NCBI GenBank assembly: GCA_963700735.1
Contig: CAVOYR010000001.1
Span: 1 to 64,000 of the forward strand
DNA: 64,000 nt
Reading direction: 5' to 3'
From: Anderseniella sp963700735
Lineage (GTDB): Bacteria > Pseudomonadota > Alphaproteobacteria > Rhizobiales > Aestuariivirgaceae
Shown here piece by piece: positions 34,271-43,574 of the stretch. The notes below the pieces were generated by a model. That model searched no databases, was not told the origin of the DNA, and saw only the letters and a program-made list of their open reading frames with translations. Within the stretch, counting starts at the first letter, position 1. Each line of letters opens with the position of its first letter. The position numbers and the translations under genes were made by a program.

Positions 34271-35057
34271 CCAGCCGGTGCCAGCGCGGTTTGGCAGGCT
34301 GTCGCCACTGGCGTTTGCCATGGCGGTTGCCGCGGTTGCGTTCATGATTGTCTCGATCCAGCAAGTGTCGCCATCGCCGGGTCAGCTTGCAGGCGGCGTA
34401 CCGCGCATGATCAACCTGGTCGACAGGATGCTGCCGCCGTCAATCGAACCGGGCTTTCTGGTCAGGGTTTTCTGGCGTCTGCTCGAGACGTTCCAGATTG
34501 CGGTGGCCGGCACTGCCATAGGCATGTTGCTCAGCCTGCCGATTGCCTGGTTGTCGGCTCGCGGGCTGTCTCCGCTGGGCATGGGCCGTCACGCCATGCG
34601 CGCCCTGATTTCACTGTTCCGCACCGTACCTGACCTGGTCTGGGCCCTGCTGTTCGTCTCGGCTGTCGGGCTTGGCGCCGTGGCCGGCACCCTGACGATT
34701 GTGGTGGACACCATCGGCTTTTGCGGACGGTTCTATGCCGAGGCCATGGAAGACGCCGACAAGCAGCCGCAGGAGGCGCTCGGCGCCGGCGGCGCGAGCC
34801 GGTTTCAGATTGTGTCGGCTGCGGTGGTTCCCGACGCCATGCCCTCAATGATCAACACATCATTGTTCGCGCTGGAAAAAGCAGTTCGGTCCTCGGTTGT
34901 ACTGGGCCTTGTCGGCGCCGGCGGCATCGGGCAGGAACTGAAGGTCGCATTCGACCTCTTCCAGTACCAGAACGCCTCTACCATCATGCTGGCCATCTTC
35001 GTGATTGTGCTTGTGATGGAACAGTTGACCGACTGGCTTCGCAACAAGGTCCAGTAA
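34263..35057 (+). CDS. Phosphonate-type ABC transporter permease
   Basis: A 264-residue membrane protein of the PhnE family with about six membrane segments. The EAA-like loop reads EALGAGGASRFQIV and the end VGAGGIGQELKVAFDLF is typical for PhnE. ATG 34263 overlaps the ATPase gene by eight bases. It completes a PhnDCE-type transporter directly upstream of phnG. Confidence 0.87.
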   Translation: MADQPVPARFGRLSPLAFAMAVAAVAFMIVSIQQVSPSPGQLAGGVPRMINLVDRMLPPSIEPGFLVRVFWRLLETFQIAVAGTAIGMLLSLPIAWLSARGLSPLGMGRHAMRALISLFRTVPDLVWALLFVSAVGLGAVAGTLTIVVDTIGFCGRFYAEAMEDADKQPQEALGAGGASRFQIVSAAVVPDAMPSMINTSLFALEKAVRSSVVLGLVGAGGIGQELKVAFDLFQYQNASTIMLAIFVIVLVMEQLTDWLRNKVQ

Positions 35058-35251
35058 GACAATCGCTTCGCAGCTGTGAGTTTGGCGCCTGGCCAAAGTC
35101 ATCGACCCGCTCGCTCACCAAAGCTCAGGGGTGTTGGCCTCCCCCGAACAGGTTGTTGCAACAGGTTCGTCGCGATTCCGTTGCGCGATTGTCATGCAGC
35201 AGGTGCAAACCGGACCCCTCAAGCGGGTTTCAACGCTGGTTTCCTATCCTC

Positions 35252-35689
35252 ATGACTGATCGAAAACATTGGATGGCAATTCTGGCCAAGGCGCCATGGC
35301 CGGCGCTGGAAGCACTGTGGCGCGACCGCAGCGACAAGCCGGACTTCAACCTGCTTCGCGCGCCTGAAACCGGGCTTGTGATGGTTCGTGCCCGCGCAGG
35401 CGGCACTGGCGATCCCTTCAACATGGGAGAAGCCACGGTTACGCGCTGCGCGGTTGTCTCCGGCACCGGCCATACTGGCCATGCCTATATCCTGGGCCGC
35501 AACCACCACCACGCCCGCACGGCTGCCGAGATCGATGCCTTGCTGCAGGACGACACCGTCCGCGACAGCTTGATGCAAGAGATCATCATGCCGCTGGCCG
35601 GACAGGCTGCGGCACGCGTGCAGCAAGAGCGCGCCAAGGCTGCCGCGACCAGGGTCGATTTCTTCACCATGGTCAGGGGAGAAGACTGA
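35252..35689 (+). CDS. phnG: C-P lyase subunit PhnG
   Basis: A 145-residue protein with the PhnG features WMAILAKA near the start and RCAVVSGTGHTGHAYILGR in the middle. The start ATG 35252 lies 194 bases after the permease gene; the stop overlaps phnH (TGATG). With PhnHIJ it forms the carbon-phosphorus lyase core that attaches ribose triphosphate to the phosphonate and cleaves the C-P bond. Confidence 0.9.
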   Translation: MTDRKHWMAILAKAPWPALEALWRDRSDKPDFNLLRAPETGLVMVRARAGGTGDPFNMGEATVTRCAVVSGTGHTGHAYILGRNHHHARTAAEIDALLQDDTVRDSLMQEIIMPLAGQAAARVQQERAKAAATRVDFFTMVRGED

Positions 35690-36294
35690 TGACGTTGCAC
35701 GTTGTTTCGCCCGGGTTCGAAAGCCCGTCAACTGATGCTGCGCTCAGCTTCAGGGCGATACTCAATGCCATGTCGCGGCCGGGCAAGGTTGTGAACATGC
35801 CGGTGAAGCTGCCGCACGTCGACGGGTTCAGTCCGGTTTCCGCCAAGATCGCACTTACCTTGTGCGATCACGAAACTTCGGTCTGGCTGGATCCGGGATT
35901 TGAAGCGTCAGCCGGCGACTATATCGCCTTTCACTGCGGGTCGCGGATGGGCGGTGATGTCGGTGGAGCCGACTTCGCCTTCTTCGGGAATTGCCCGGAT
36001 GCCGGGCAGCTGAAGTCGCTGAAATCGGGCACGCCGGATTATCCCGACAGGTCCGCCACTGCCGTGATCCAGGTTTCGGGTTTCGGCAACGGAACGAGCG
36101 TGCGGCTCGCAGGACCCGGCATCAAGGGATCGGCCTGGCTCAGCATCGAAGGTCTGGAGCCGGAGTTCTGGAGCTGGTGGCGCCAGAACAACCTGTCCTT
36201 CCCGCTTGGCGTGGACGTGATCTTCACAACTGGCGATGCCATTGCCGCGCTGCCGCGAACCACCCGCCTACTGGAGCAGACCCCGTGTACGTAG
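35689..36294 (+). CDS. phnH: C-P lyase subunit PhnH
   Basis: A 201-residue protein of usual length, with FRAILNAMSRPGKVV near the start and a C-terminal PLGVDVIFTTGDAIAALPRT, both PhnH signatures. It is a structural subunit of the GHIJ complex. It overlaps phnG by one base and phnI by ten. Confidence 0.92.
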   Translation: MTLHVVSPGFESPSTDAALSFRAILNAMSRPGKVVNMPVKLPHVDGFSPVSAKIALTLCDHETSVWLDPGFEASAGDYIAFHCGSRMGGDVGGADFAFFGNCPDAGQLKSLKSGTPDYPDRSATAVIQVSGFGNGTSVRLAGPGIKGSAWLSIEGLEPEFWSWWRQNNLSFPLGVDVIFTTGDAIAALPRTTRLLEQTPCT

Positions 36295-37385
36295 CGGTCA
36301 AGGGCGGGGAAAAGGCAATCGACAATGCACACCGGTTGCTGGCCGAGAAGCGCCGTGGCGACATCTCCATACCCGAGATCGGCACGGCCCAGATTGAAGA
36401 ACAACTCACACTGGCCGTTGACCGTGTGATGACTGAAGGCTCCCTTTATGACCGGGGCCTCGCGGCACTGGCCATCAAGCAGGCGCGCGGCGACATGATC
36501 GAGGCGATCTTCCTGGTGCGCGCCAGCCGCACGACGCTGGCCAGGTTCGGCTACAGCGAACCGGTCAACACCGGGACCATGGAAATCCAGCGGCGGATTT
36601 CCGCCACCTACAAGGACCTGCCGGGCGGGCAAGTGCTTGGGCCGACCTTCGACTACACGCATCGTTTGCTGGACCAGGCTCTGCAACAGGGTTTCGAACC
36701 AGAACCTGCCGCAACTGCCCAGGCAAGCCAGGAAATGGCCCCGCATGTGCTGGACCTGCTGAGCGCGGAAGGTCTGATGGAACCGCCGTCGGACGCGAGC
36801 CCTTCCGGCGACGCAACCGAACCGGGCGACATTACCCGCGACCCACTCACCTATCCGGCTTCGCGCGACCTGCGGCTGCAAGCGCTGGCGCGCGGCGACG
36901 AGGGCTTTTTGCTGGCACTTGGATACTCCACCCAGCGTGGCTATGCCCGCAACCACCCGTTTGCCGGCGAGATTCGCGTTGGCACCCTGGCGGTTGAGTT
37001 CGTGCCCGAAGAGCTTGGTTTCGCCATCGAACTTGGCGAGATCGAGGTCACTGAATGCGAGATGGTCAACCAGTTCAAGGGTTCGAGGAAGGTACCTCCC
37101 CAGTTCACCCGCGGCTACGGCATCACCTTCGGCCACTGCGAGCGCAAGGCGATGGCGATGGCGCTGGTGGACCGCGCCCTGAGGGCAGGCGAACTGGGCG
37201 AGGATCGCGTGGCGCCGGCACAGGACGAGGAGTTCGTGCTCGCCCACAGTGACAACGTGCAGGCAACCGGCTTCGTCGAGCACCTGAAGCTGCCGCACTA
37301 TGTGGACTTCCAGTCAGAGCTGGACCTCGTCCGGCGGATGCGCCGCGAATACCAGCAGGCAAGCATACCGGAGGCGGCGGAATGA
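36285..37385 (+). CDS. phnI: C-P lyase subunit PhnI (nucleosidase)
   Basis: A 366-residue protein starting at GTG 36285 (VYVAVKGGEKAIDNAHRLL), the standard PhnI start; the frame is open further upstream but those residues do not match the family. PhnI displaces adenine from ATP to give a ribosyl-phosphonate triphosphate in the complex with PhnGHL. It overlaps phnJ by four bases. Confidence 0.93.
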   Translation: MYVAVKGGEKAIDNAHRLLAEKRRGDISIPEIGTAQIEEQLTLAVDRVMTEGSLYDRGLAALAIKQARGDMIEAIFLVRASRTTLARFGYSEPVNTGTMEIQRRISATYKDLPGGQVLGPTFDYTHRLLDQALQQGFEPEPAATAQASQEMAPHVLDLLSAEGLMEPPSDASPSGDATEPGDITRDPLTYPASRDLRLQALARGDEGFLLALGYSTQRGYARNHPFAGEIRVGTLAVEFVPEELGFAIELGEIEVTECEMVNQFKGSRKVPPQFTRGYGITFGHCERKAMAMALVDRALRAGELGEDRVAPAQDEEFVLAHSDNVQATGFVEHLKLPHYVDFQSELDLVRRMRREYQQASIPEAAE

Positions 37386-38254
37386 CCATCGAACCCGCCA
37401 GCCCGCCGGACCCCGGTTACAACTTTGCCTATCTGAACGAACAAACGAAGAAGATGATCCGCCGGGCACTGCTGAAGGCGGTCGCCATTCCAGGTTACCA
37501 GGTCCCCTTTGCCAGCCGCGAAATGCCCATGCCCTATGGCTGGGGCACTGGCGGGGTGCAGGTTACCGCCAGCGTGCTGACCCCCGACGACGTGCTCAAG
37601 GTCATCGACCAGGGCGCTGACGACACCACCAACGCCGTTTCCATCCGCCGCTTCTTCAGGCGGACTGCGGGCGTGGCCACGACAGATTCCACCGCTGAAG
37701 CGACGGTCATCCAGACCCGGCACCGCATACCCGAGCGCAAGCTCACCGAAGACCAGATCCTCGTCTACCAGGTGCCGATCCCCGAGCCATTGCGTTTTCT
37801 CGAACCGCGCGAAACCGAAACCCGCAAGATGCATGCCTTCGGGGACTACGGCCTGATGCATGTGAAGTTGTACGAGGACATCTCGCAGCATGGGCGCATC
37901 GCCACCACGTACGCCTACCCGGTGAAGGTGGAAGGCCGCTACGTTATGGACCCATCGCCGACGCCGAAGTTCGACAATCCTAAGATGGACAACTGTCCGG
38001 CGCTGCAGCTGTTCGGCGCGGGCCGCGAGAAGCGCATCTACGCCCTGCCGCCCTATACCAGCGTGGTCAGTCTCGATTTTGAGGATCATCCGTTCGAGGT
38101 GCAGACTTGGGAGCAATCCTGCGAACTGTGCGGCGCGGATGACACCTATCTCGACGAGGTCATCATCGATGACCAGGGCGGCCGCATGTTCGTCTGCTCC
38201 GATACCGATCATTGCGCCTCGCGCCAGCAGACCAAGAGCGAGGCCGCCGAATGA
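37382..38254 (+). CDS. phnJ: C-P lyase radical SAM subunit PhnJ
   Basis: A 290-residue enzyme that cleaves the C-P bond. The C-terminal cysteines form C-x2-C-x21-C-x5-C (CELC, then FVC and HC), matching the Fe-S ligands and catalytic cysteine of PhnJ. The conserved PPYTSVVSLDFEDHPFEVQ precedes them. All key residues are present, so phosphonate cleavage should be functional. Confidence 0.95.
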   Translation: MTIEPASPPDPGYNFAYLNEQTKKMIRRALLKAVAIPGYQVPFASREMPMPYGWGTGGVQVTASVLTPDDVLKVIDQGADDTTNAVSIRRFFRRTAGVATTDSTAEATVIQTRHRIPERKLTEDQILVYQVPIPEPLRFLEPRETETRKMHAFGDYGLMHVKLYEDISQHGRIATTYAYPVKVEGRYVMDPSPTPKFDNPKMDNCPALQLFGAGREKRIYALPPYTSVVSLDFEDHPFEVQTWEQSCELCGADDTYLDEVIIDDQGGRMFVCSDTDHCASRQQTKSEAAE

Positions 38255-39021
38255 CCGCGCCACTGCTGACCGTTTCGGGCCTCGACAAGAGATTTGGCCA
38301 GACAGTTGCCTGCGCAGGCATCTCGTTTGATCTCTGGCCAGGCGAGATATTGGGCGTTGTTGGCGAGAGCGGATCGGGCAAGACGACCCTTTTGCGCTGT
38401 ATTGCCGGACTGACCGAACCGGACGCCGGTGAAATTACCTACAACAGCGGTGACACCGATGTTGCCGTCCACCAGCTTGCAGAGCCCGAATTGCGCCGGC
38501 TGCAGCGCACCGACTGGGCGTTCGTGCACCAGCACCCGCGCGACGGTCTCCGGATGAACGTGTCAGCCGGCGCCAATATCGGTGAACGGCTGATGGCCAA
38601 CAACTGGCGCCATTACGGCAACATACGCGCCGAGGCGCTGAAATGGCTGCAGGCTGTGGAGATTGACCCGGCACGGCTCGATGACCTGCCGCGGACATTC
38701 TCCGGCGGCATGCAACAGCGCCTGCAGATTGCCCGCAACCTGGTCACCGGGCCGAAGCTGGTTTTCATGGACGAGCCGACCGGGGGCCTCGATGTCTCTG
38801 TTCAGGCACGGTTGCTCGACCTCATTCGCGGGCTTGTGCGCGACCTCGGCCTGTCTGCGATCATCGTGACCCACGACCTTGCCGTGGCGCGGCTGCTGTC
38901 GACGCGGCTGATGGTGATGCGCCATGGCCAGGTGATCGAGCAGGGCCTTACGGACCAGGTGCTGGAAGACCCGCAGGCAGCCTACTCGCAGCTGCTCGTG
39001 TCGTCGGTTTTGCAGGTATAG
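38251..39021 (+). CDS. phnK: C-P lyase associated ATPase PhnK
   Basis: A 256-residue ABC-type ATPase, Walker A GESGSGKTT, signature FSGGMQQRLQIARNL, Walker B LVFMDEPTGGLDVS. PhnK has no membrane partner; it docks on the PhnGHIJ core. ATG 38251 overlaps the phnJ stop; the earlier in-frame ATG lies inside phnJ. Confidence 0.92.
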   Translation: MTAPLLTVSGLDKRFGQTVACAGISFDLWPGEILGVVGESGSGKTTLLRCIAGLTEPDAGEITYNSGDTDVAVHQLAEPELRRLQRTDWAFVHQHPRDGLRMNVSAGANIGERLMANNWRHYGNIRAEALKWLQAVEIDPARLDDLPRTFSGGMQQRLQIARNLVTGPKLVFMDEPTGGLDVSVQARLLDLIRGLVRDLGLSAIIVTHDLAVARLLSTRLMVMRHGQVIEQGLTDQVLEDPQAAYSQLLVSSVLQV

Positions 39022-39025
39022 CCCC

Positions 39026-39736
39026 ATGATAACAGAACCGGTTCTCAGCGTCCGCCAGCTTTCCAAGCGCTTCGTGCTGCATCACCAGAATGGCACGGTA
39101 CTCGACGTGCTGAACGGCGTCGACCTTGATGTGTCCGGCGGCGAAACAGCTGCCCTTACCGGGCCGTCAGGCGCCGGCAAGAGTTCGCTGCTCAAGGCGA
39201 TCTATGGCACCTACCGGGCAAGTGGCGGCAGCATTGTCGTGCGTCACGGCGGGATGGAAACCGACGTAGCCGCGGCCTCGCCGCGCGCCATCTCGGCCTT
39301 GCGCGCAAATGCCATTGGCTACGTGTCGCAGTTCCTGCGGGTTATCCCGCGCGTGCCGGCACTGGAGATCGTGGCTGATCCGGCCATAGGGACGGGGATG
39401 GACAGAGCTTCGGCAATGGAACGTGCGCGCGAACTGCTGACCCTGCTGCGCATCCCCGATCATCTGATGTCACTGTCTCCACTCACTTTTTCGGGCGGTG
39501 AGCAGCAGCGTGTGAACATTGCACGCGCCATCGCCGCGCCACGGCCATTGATGCTGTTCGATGAGCCAACTGCATCGCTCGACCCTGCCAACCGGCAAAC
39601 GGTGCTTGGGCTGATTGCCTCCCTGCGTGAAACAGGCACCGCCGTGGTCGGCATCTTTCATGATCCTTCGGACCGCAAGGCGCTAGGTGCCCGCGACATC
39701 CAGATTGCCCCTGCAAAGGAACTCTCCGATGCCTGA
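39026..39736 (+). CDS. phnL: C-P lyase associated ATPase PhnL
   Basis: A 236-residue ABC-type ATPase with Walker A GPSGAGKSS, signature FSGGEQQRVNIARAI and Walker B LMLFDEPTASLDP. It acts with PhnI in forming the nucleotide-like intermediate. It is followed by phnM with an eight-base overlap. Confidence 0.92.
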   Translation: MITEPVLSVRQLSKRFVLHHQNGTVLDVLNGVDLDVSGGETAALTGPSGAGKSSLLKAIYGTYRASGGSIVVRHGGMETDVAAASPRAISALRANAIGYVSQFLRVIPRVPALEIVADPAIGTGMDRASAMERARELLTLLRIPDHLMSLSPLTFSGGEQQRVNIARAIAAPRPLMLFDEPTASLDPANRQTVLGLIASLRETGTAVVGIFHDPSDRKALGARDIQIAPAKELSDA

Positions 39737-40871
39737 ACAAGTCATTACCAACGCAAAAATTGTTCTTGCAGATGAGGTGGTCAGTGGCACCATTTGCGTG
39801 GACGACGGCACCATCAAGGACATCTCGACTTCGCCGTCGTCCAACCCAGGCGCGCTGGACTTCGACGGTGATTTCCTGATCCCGGGCCTGGTCGAGTTGC
39901 ACACCGACAACCTCGAACGGCACATCATGCCGCGGCCGAAATCCTACTGGCCGGTTGATGCCGCCGTTCTCAATCATGACAGGGAGCTGTGTGCCGCCGG
40001 CATCACCACCGTATTCGATGCCGTGGCCGTGGGATACGCGGAGACCGGAACCCGCAAGACCGATCTGATCACCGCCATGGCGGACAGTATCAGCAGGCTT
40101 GCCGGCGAGCAGGCGCTTCGGGCTGACCACTTCATCCACTGGCGCTGCGAAATCGCTTGCGAAGACATCATGAGCCACATCGGGCCGGTCGTAGACAATC
40201 CGCGCACGGCCATGGTGTCGGTGATGGATCATACGCCGGGCCAGCGCCAGTTCGCCTCGCTGGACGCCTACTATGCCTATTACAAGAGCAAGTACGGCTA
40301 CTCCGATGCGGAGATGGAAGGCTTCATCGTTCGCCGCCGGCGCGAGCACGAACTGTATGCCGCAGACAATCGCAAGACAGTGGTGCGGCTTGCCCACGAA
40401 CGTGGCCTGGCGATCGCCAGTCATGACGACGCAACCGAGGCGCACGTGGAAGAAGCCATCGAGGATGGCATCGTGGTGGCGGAATTTCCAACCACGATTG
40501 AAGCGGCCCGGGCCAGCCACAATGCCGGCCTTGCCGTGCTGATGGGTGCGCCCAACGTGGTGCGAGGGCAGTCGCACTCGGGCAACGTGTCAGCCCGCAA
40601 CCTCGCCGGGCTTGGCCTGCTGGATATCCTGTCGAGCGACTATGTGCCGTTCTCGCTGCTGTATGGCGCCACGTTGCTGGCGGATACCTGCGACAGTATT
40701 TCCCTGCCGCAAGCCATCGCAAAGGTGACCCGCAACCCGGCGCGCCAGGTGGGGCTGGACGACCGGGGTGAAATTGCGATTGGCAAGCGCGCTGACCTGG
40801 TGCGCTTCCGCATGAATGCCGACCTGCCTGCGATTGTTGAAGTTTGGCGTGGCGGCAAGCGTATAGCCTGA
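39729..40871 (+). CDS. phnM: Ribosyl-triphosphonate diphosphatase PhnM
   Basis: A 380-residue amidohydrolase-fold protein starting at ATG 39729 with MPEQVITNAKIVLADEVV. Metal-site motifs PGLVELHTDNLERH, HFIHWRCEIA and ASHDDATEAHVEEA are those of PhnM. It removes pyrophosphate from the ribosyl-phosphonate triphosphate before PhnJ acts. The HD-domain gene follows after 22 bases. Confidence 0.94.
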   Translation: MPEQVITNAKIVLADEVVSGTICVDDGTIKDISTSPSSNPGALDFDGDFLIPGLVELHTDNLERHIMPRPKSYWPVDAAVLNHDRELCAAGITTVFDAVAVGYAETGTRKTDLITAMADSISRLAGEQALRADHFIHWRCEIACEDIMSHIGPVVDNPRTAMVSVMDHTPGQRQFASLDAYYAYYKSKYGYSDAEMEGFIVRRRREHELYAADNRKTVVRLAHERGLAIASHDDATEAHVEEAIEDGIVVAEFPTTIEAARASHNAGLAVLMGAPNVVRGQSHSGNVSARNLAGLGLLDILSSDYVPFSLLYGATLLADTCDSISLPQAIAKVTRNPARQVGLDDRGEIAIGKRADLVRFRMNADLPAIVEVWRGGKRIA

Positions 40872-40893
40872 AACTGACCGGGAGGCTCAAGGC

Positions 40894-41439
40894 ATGGACA
40901 TCGTGAAGCGCATCGCCGAGATGCTCGAGAGAAACGGTAAAGCCCTTTATGGCGGTGAGGCCGTTACACAAACGCAGCACGCGCTGCAATGCGCTGCGCT
41001 TGCCGAACAAAACGGCGCGTCGCCCGAACTGATCACCGCCAGCCTGCTGCACGACGTGGGCCACGTGCTTGACCCGGAGTTTGAAGCTGCACTGGAACGC
41101 GAGGAAGACCTCTATCACGAGGACATTGGCGAGGCATTCCTGGCTGACTGGTTCGGTGACGACGTAACCCAGCCAGTCAAGCTGCATGTCGATGCAAAGC
41201 GCTATCTTTGCGCAGTGGACAAGACCTACATGGACAGGCTGTCTCCCGCATCTCTGCAGACCTTGCGCTTGCAGGGTGGCCCGATGACTGCCGGCGAAGT
41301 CCTTGCCTTCGAGGCCAACGCTCACCACCGCGCCGCGGTGCGCCTGCGGATATGGGACGACCTTGCCAAGGATCCCGAGCAGGGGACGCCCGGCATTGAT
41401 CACTTCATGGTTTATGTCAGGCAAAGCCTGAAGCCGTGA
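40894..41439 (+). CDS. PhnZ-like HD-domain oxygenase of phosphonate operons
   Basis: A 181-residue HD protein. It has LLHDVGH for the metal HD pair, HEDIGEAFL and VKLHVDAKRYL for further ligands, and Y19-x2-E22 in ALYGGEAVTQ, matching the Tyr and Glu that gate the iron site of PhnZ. PhnZ is a mixed-valent di-iron oxygenase that cleaves 1-hydroxy-phosphonates to phosphate and an acid. Here it sits between phnM and phnN with no PhnY-type dioxygenase beside it, so it may process an intermediate or a naturally hydroxylated phosphonate. A plain phosphohydrolase cannot be excluded. Confidence 0.75.
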   Translation: MDIVKRIAEMLERNGKALYGGEAVTQTQHALQCAALAEQNGASPELITASLLHDVGHVLDPEFEAALEREEDLYHEDIGEAFLADWFGDDVTQPVKLHVDAKRYLCAVDKTYMDRLSPASLQTLRLQGGPMTAGEVLAFEANAHHRAAVRLRIWDDLAKDPEQGTPGIDHFMVYVRQSLKP

Positions 41440-42020
41440 TTGCAGCACCTGCCACCGGTCTGTTCGCTGGCGTATGCGGCGCCAGCGGTGTCGGCAAGGA
41501 TACCGTCCTGTCAGGCGCCAGATCAGCGCTTGCAAGCCGCCATGACATTCTTTTTGTGCGCCGGACCGTCACGCGACCCGCCGATGCCGGCGGCGAAGAC
41601 CATGAGGCAGTGACAGAACAGCAGTTTGTACAGCTTGAGCGGGATGGTGCATTCTGCCTTTCATGGCGGGCGCATGGCCTGGCCTACGGCGTGCCATCTA
41701 CGGTGACCGGAGAGCTGGCAGACGGATGCACCGTGGTCTGCAACATCTCACGGGCCGCTGCCCTTCTTGCCGCCGGCACGTTTCCGAATTTCGCCTTGAT
41801 CGAGATTACGGCGGATCCTGCCATCGTTGCGGCAAGGCTGGCGGCGCGCGGGCGTGAAACGCAACACGAGATTTTGTTGCGGCAGACGCGCAAGGTCGGT
41901 GACTGGAACATTGGCATCACGGTGCACCAGATTGCCAACAACAAGGAACCGGACGAGGCCGTCAACGGCCTCGTCACCTTGCTGCTCAACCTGTCAGGTC
42001 AAAACGCTCGATCAGCCTGA
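41436..42020 (+). CDS. phnN: Ribose 1,5-bisphosphate phosphokinase PhnN
   Basis: A 194-residue P-loop kinase related to guanylate kinase, with Walker A GASGVGKDT and the FVRRTVTRPADAGGEDH region typical of PhnN. It makes PRPP from ribose 1,5-bisphosphate released by the C-P lyase route. It starts at GTG 41436, overlapping the HD gene's stop as GTGA. Its 3' end overlaps the convergent DUF1045 gene by 35 bases. Confidence 0.9.
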   Translation: MIAAPATGLFAGVCGASGVGKDTVLSGARSALASRHDILFVRRTVTRPADAGGEDHEAVTEQQFVQLERDGAFCLSWRAHGLAYGVPSTVTGELADGCTVVCNISRAAALLAAGTFPNFALIEITADPAIVAARLAARGRETQHEILLRQTRKVGDWNIGITVHQIANNKEPDEAVNGLVTLLLNLSGQNARSA

Positions 42021-42693
42021 ATGTCTCCGGGGCGCCCGGATCACCGAACACGCTCAGCGCATCCACCATCACCGGTTCGTCGAGCGCATCACCTGCGATC
42101 CCGAGAAATGCCTTCTCGGCCCGGGTGATATCCTCGTCCTGCAGGCTTGAGGTCAACGTCATGTGAAACCGGAACTGGTCCGAAACATAGGGGTATCCCC
42201 ATTGCAGAAGGTTCTGCATTTCGGCTTCGCTCAGGCCGGCGCGACGGGAGATGTCCTCGGGAGTCAAGGGCGCGCGCAGATGGTCCAGCGAACGCACGCA
42301 TGACCACGCCAGGTTAGCAATGTACGGGTAGCTTGAGCGGTTTGGCATCAAGGCAAGAAACGAACCCAGCCGGCACGGTGACATTGTCCCCAGCTCCACC
42401 GGGTGCAGGATGAGTGAAAGTTTCGCCACTGCATCCAGAAGGTCAGGCAAGGTGACACCGCGGGCGAGCTGCATCGGCGCTTTCAGCGTGGCATGGAAGC
42501 CATAGCGGCGCGGCGCGCTGACCCACGGGTTGGGCATCGGTTGCTTATCGCCGGTTGAACTGTCCAGACCCAGCCAGCGCTCGCCAAGGGCAGCAAGTGC
42601 CGTACCCTTGCGCGGCGCAAAGTAGATGGCATAGCGCTCGAACGCTGGCTGATTGCCCAAGGCTGACTTCCGGATGGCTGCTAGATTGCCCAT
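41986..42693 (-). CDS. DUF1045 phosphonate metabolism protein (2H phosphoesterase fold)
   Basis: A 235-residue protein with the two H-x-T motifs of 2H phosphoesterases, FHATLKAP and FHMTLTSS, and the family-typical RYAIYFAPRKGTALAALG. DUF1045 proteins accompany C-P lyase operons and probably open cyclic phosphate intermediates, replacing PhnP in many alphaproteobacteria; no phnP is seen here, which supports this. It overlaps the phnE 3' end by 13 bases. Confidence 0.85.
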   Translation of the reverse strand: MGNLAAIRKSALGNQPAFERYAIYFAPRKGTALAALGERWLGLDSSTGDKQPMPNPWVSAPRRYGFHATLKAPMQLARGVTLPDLLDAVAKLSLILHPVELGTMSPCRLGSFLALMPNRSSYPYIANLAWSCVRSLDHLRAPLTPEDISRRAGLSEAEMQNLLQWGYPYVSDQFRFHMTLTSSLQDEDITRAEKAFLGIAGDALDEPVMVDALSVFGDPGAPETFRLIERFDLTG

Positions 42694-43493
42694 TTGCGCA
42701 GCTGCTGCGAGAGCAAGTCAATAAGCGTGATGGACACTATGATGATCACCATGATGGCAGCCGTCTCCGCGTAGGCGAAGCTGCGGATGTTCTCCCAAAG
42801 CATCTGGCCGATACCACCAGCGCCGACAATGCCCAACACAGTGGCCGAACGGACGTTGGTCTCGAAGCGATACAGGCCGAACGAGATCCAGTGCGGCGTT
42901 ACCTGGGGTATCACGCCAAATATGATCTCCTGAAGCTTGGAGGCGCCGGTCGCCCGGATGCCTTCGACAGGACGCGGGTCAATGGCTTCCACCGACTCGG
43001 AGAACAACTTTGCCACGACGCCGAGATTGTGCACGAACAGGGCCATCACCCCGGCGAAGGGACCAAGTCCGACCGCCACCACGAACAGCAGCGCAAACAC
43101 CATTTCATTGATCGACCGGCAGGCATCCATCAACCGGCGAACCGGCTGTACAATCCACTGCGGGCAGATGTTGGAAGACGACAGGATGGCGAGGGGAATG
43201 CCAAAGACGATCGACAGGAACGTACCCCAGACGGCGATCTGGATGGTGACCAGCATGTCCGTCATGTAGATATCCCAATCGCGGAAATTGGGCTTCAGGA
43301 AGCCCTTGGCGAACTCCGCCATGTTGCCGGCATCGGTGATGAGCGCCGTCCAGCGGAACATCTCGGCCGGCGCCCAGCTCCACCAGAGCAGGGCCGCGAT
43401 GGTGAGGCCGATGCCCCACTTGCCAAGTTGCTCCCTGAGCGGTGTGCGAGGTACGGCGACCAGTCTTTCGTGCTGTACGACATCGGCATTCAT
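42681..43493 (-). CDS. phnE: Phosphonate ABC transporter permease PhnE
   Basis: A 270-residue membrane protein with about six segments, the loop EGIRATGASKLQEIIFGVIP and the ending VGAGGIGQMLWENIRSF of the PhnE family. It is the permease of the second transporter and lies between phnD and the DUF1045 gene on the minus strand. It starts 81 bases after the phnD stop. Confidence 0.9.
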   Translation of the reverse strand: MNADVVQHERLVAVPRTPLREQLGKWGIGLTIAALLWWSWAPAEMFRWTALITDAGNMAEFAKGFLKPNFRDWDIYMTDMLVTIQIAVWGTFLSIVFGIPLAILSSSNICPQWIVQPVRRLMDACRSINEMVFALLFVVAVGLGPFAGVMALFVHNLGVVAKLFSESVEAIDPRPVEGIRATGASKLQEIIFGVIPQVTPHWISFGLYRFETNVRSATVLGIVGAGGIGQMLWENIRSFAYAETAAIMVIIIVSITLIDLLSQQLRKWAI

Positions 43494-43574
43494 GGTTTCA
43501 TCCTGCTGGTGGTAAATGGCCCGCCCCGGCCTGTGCCGGAGCGGGCAGACTTCAGTCGGACTTCAGGAAATGCC

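Noticed and set aside
36039..37298. 419-codon minus-strand frame opposite phnI
   Set aside because: Shadow frame of a certain gene.
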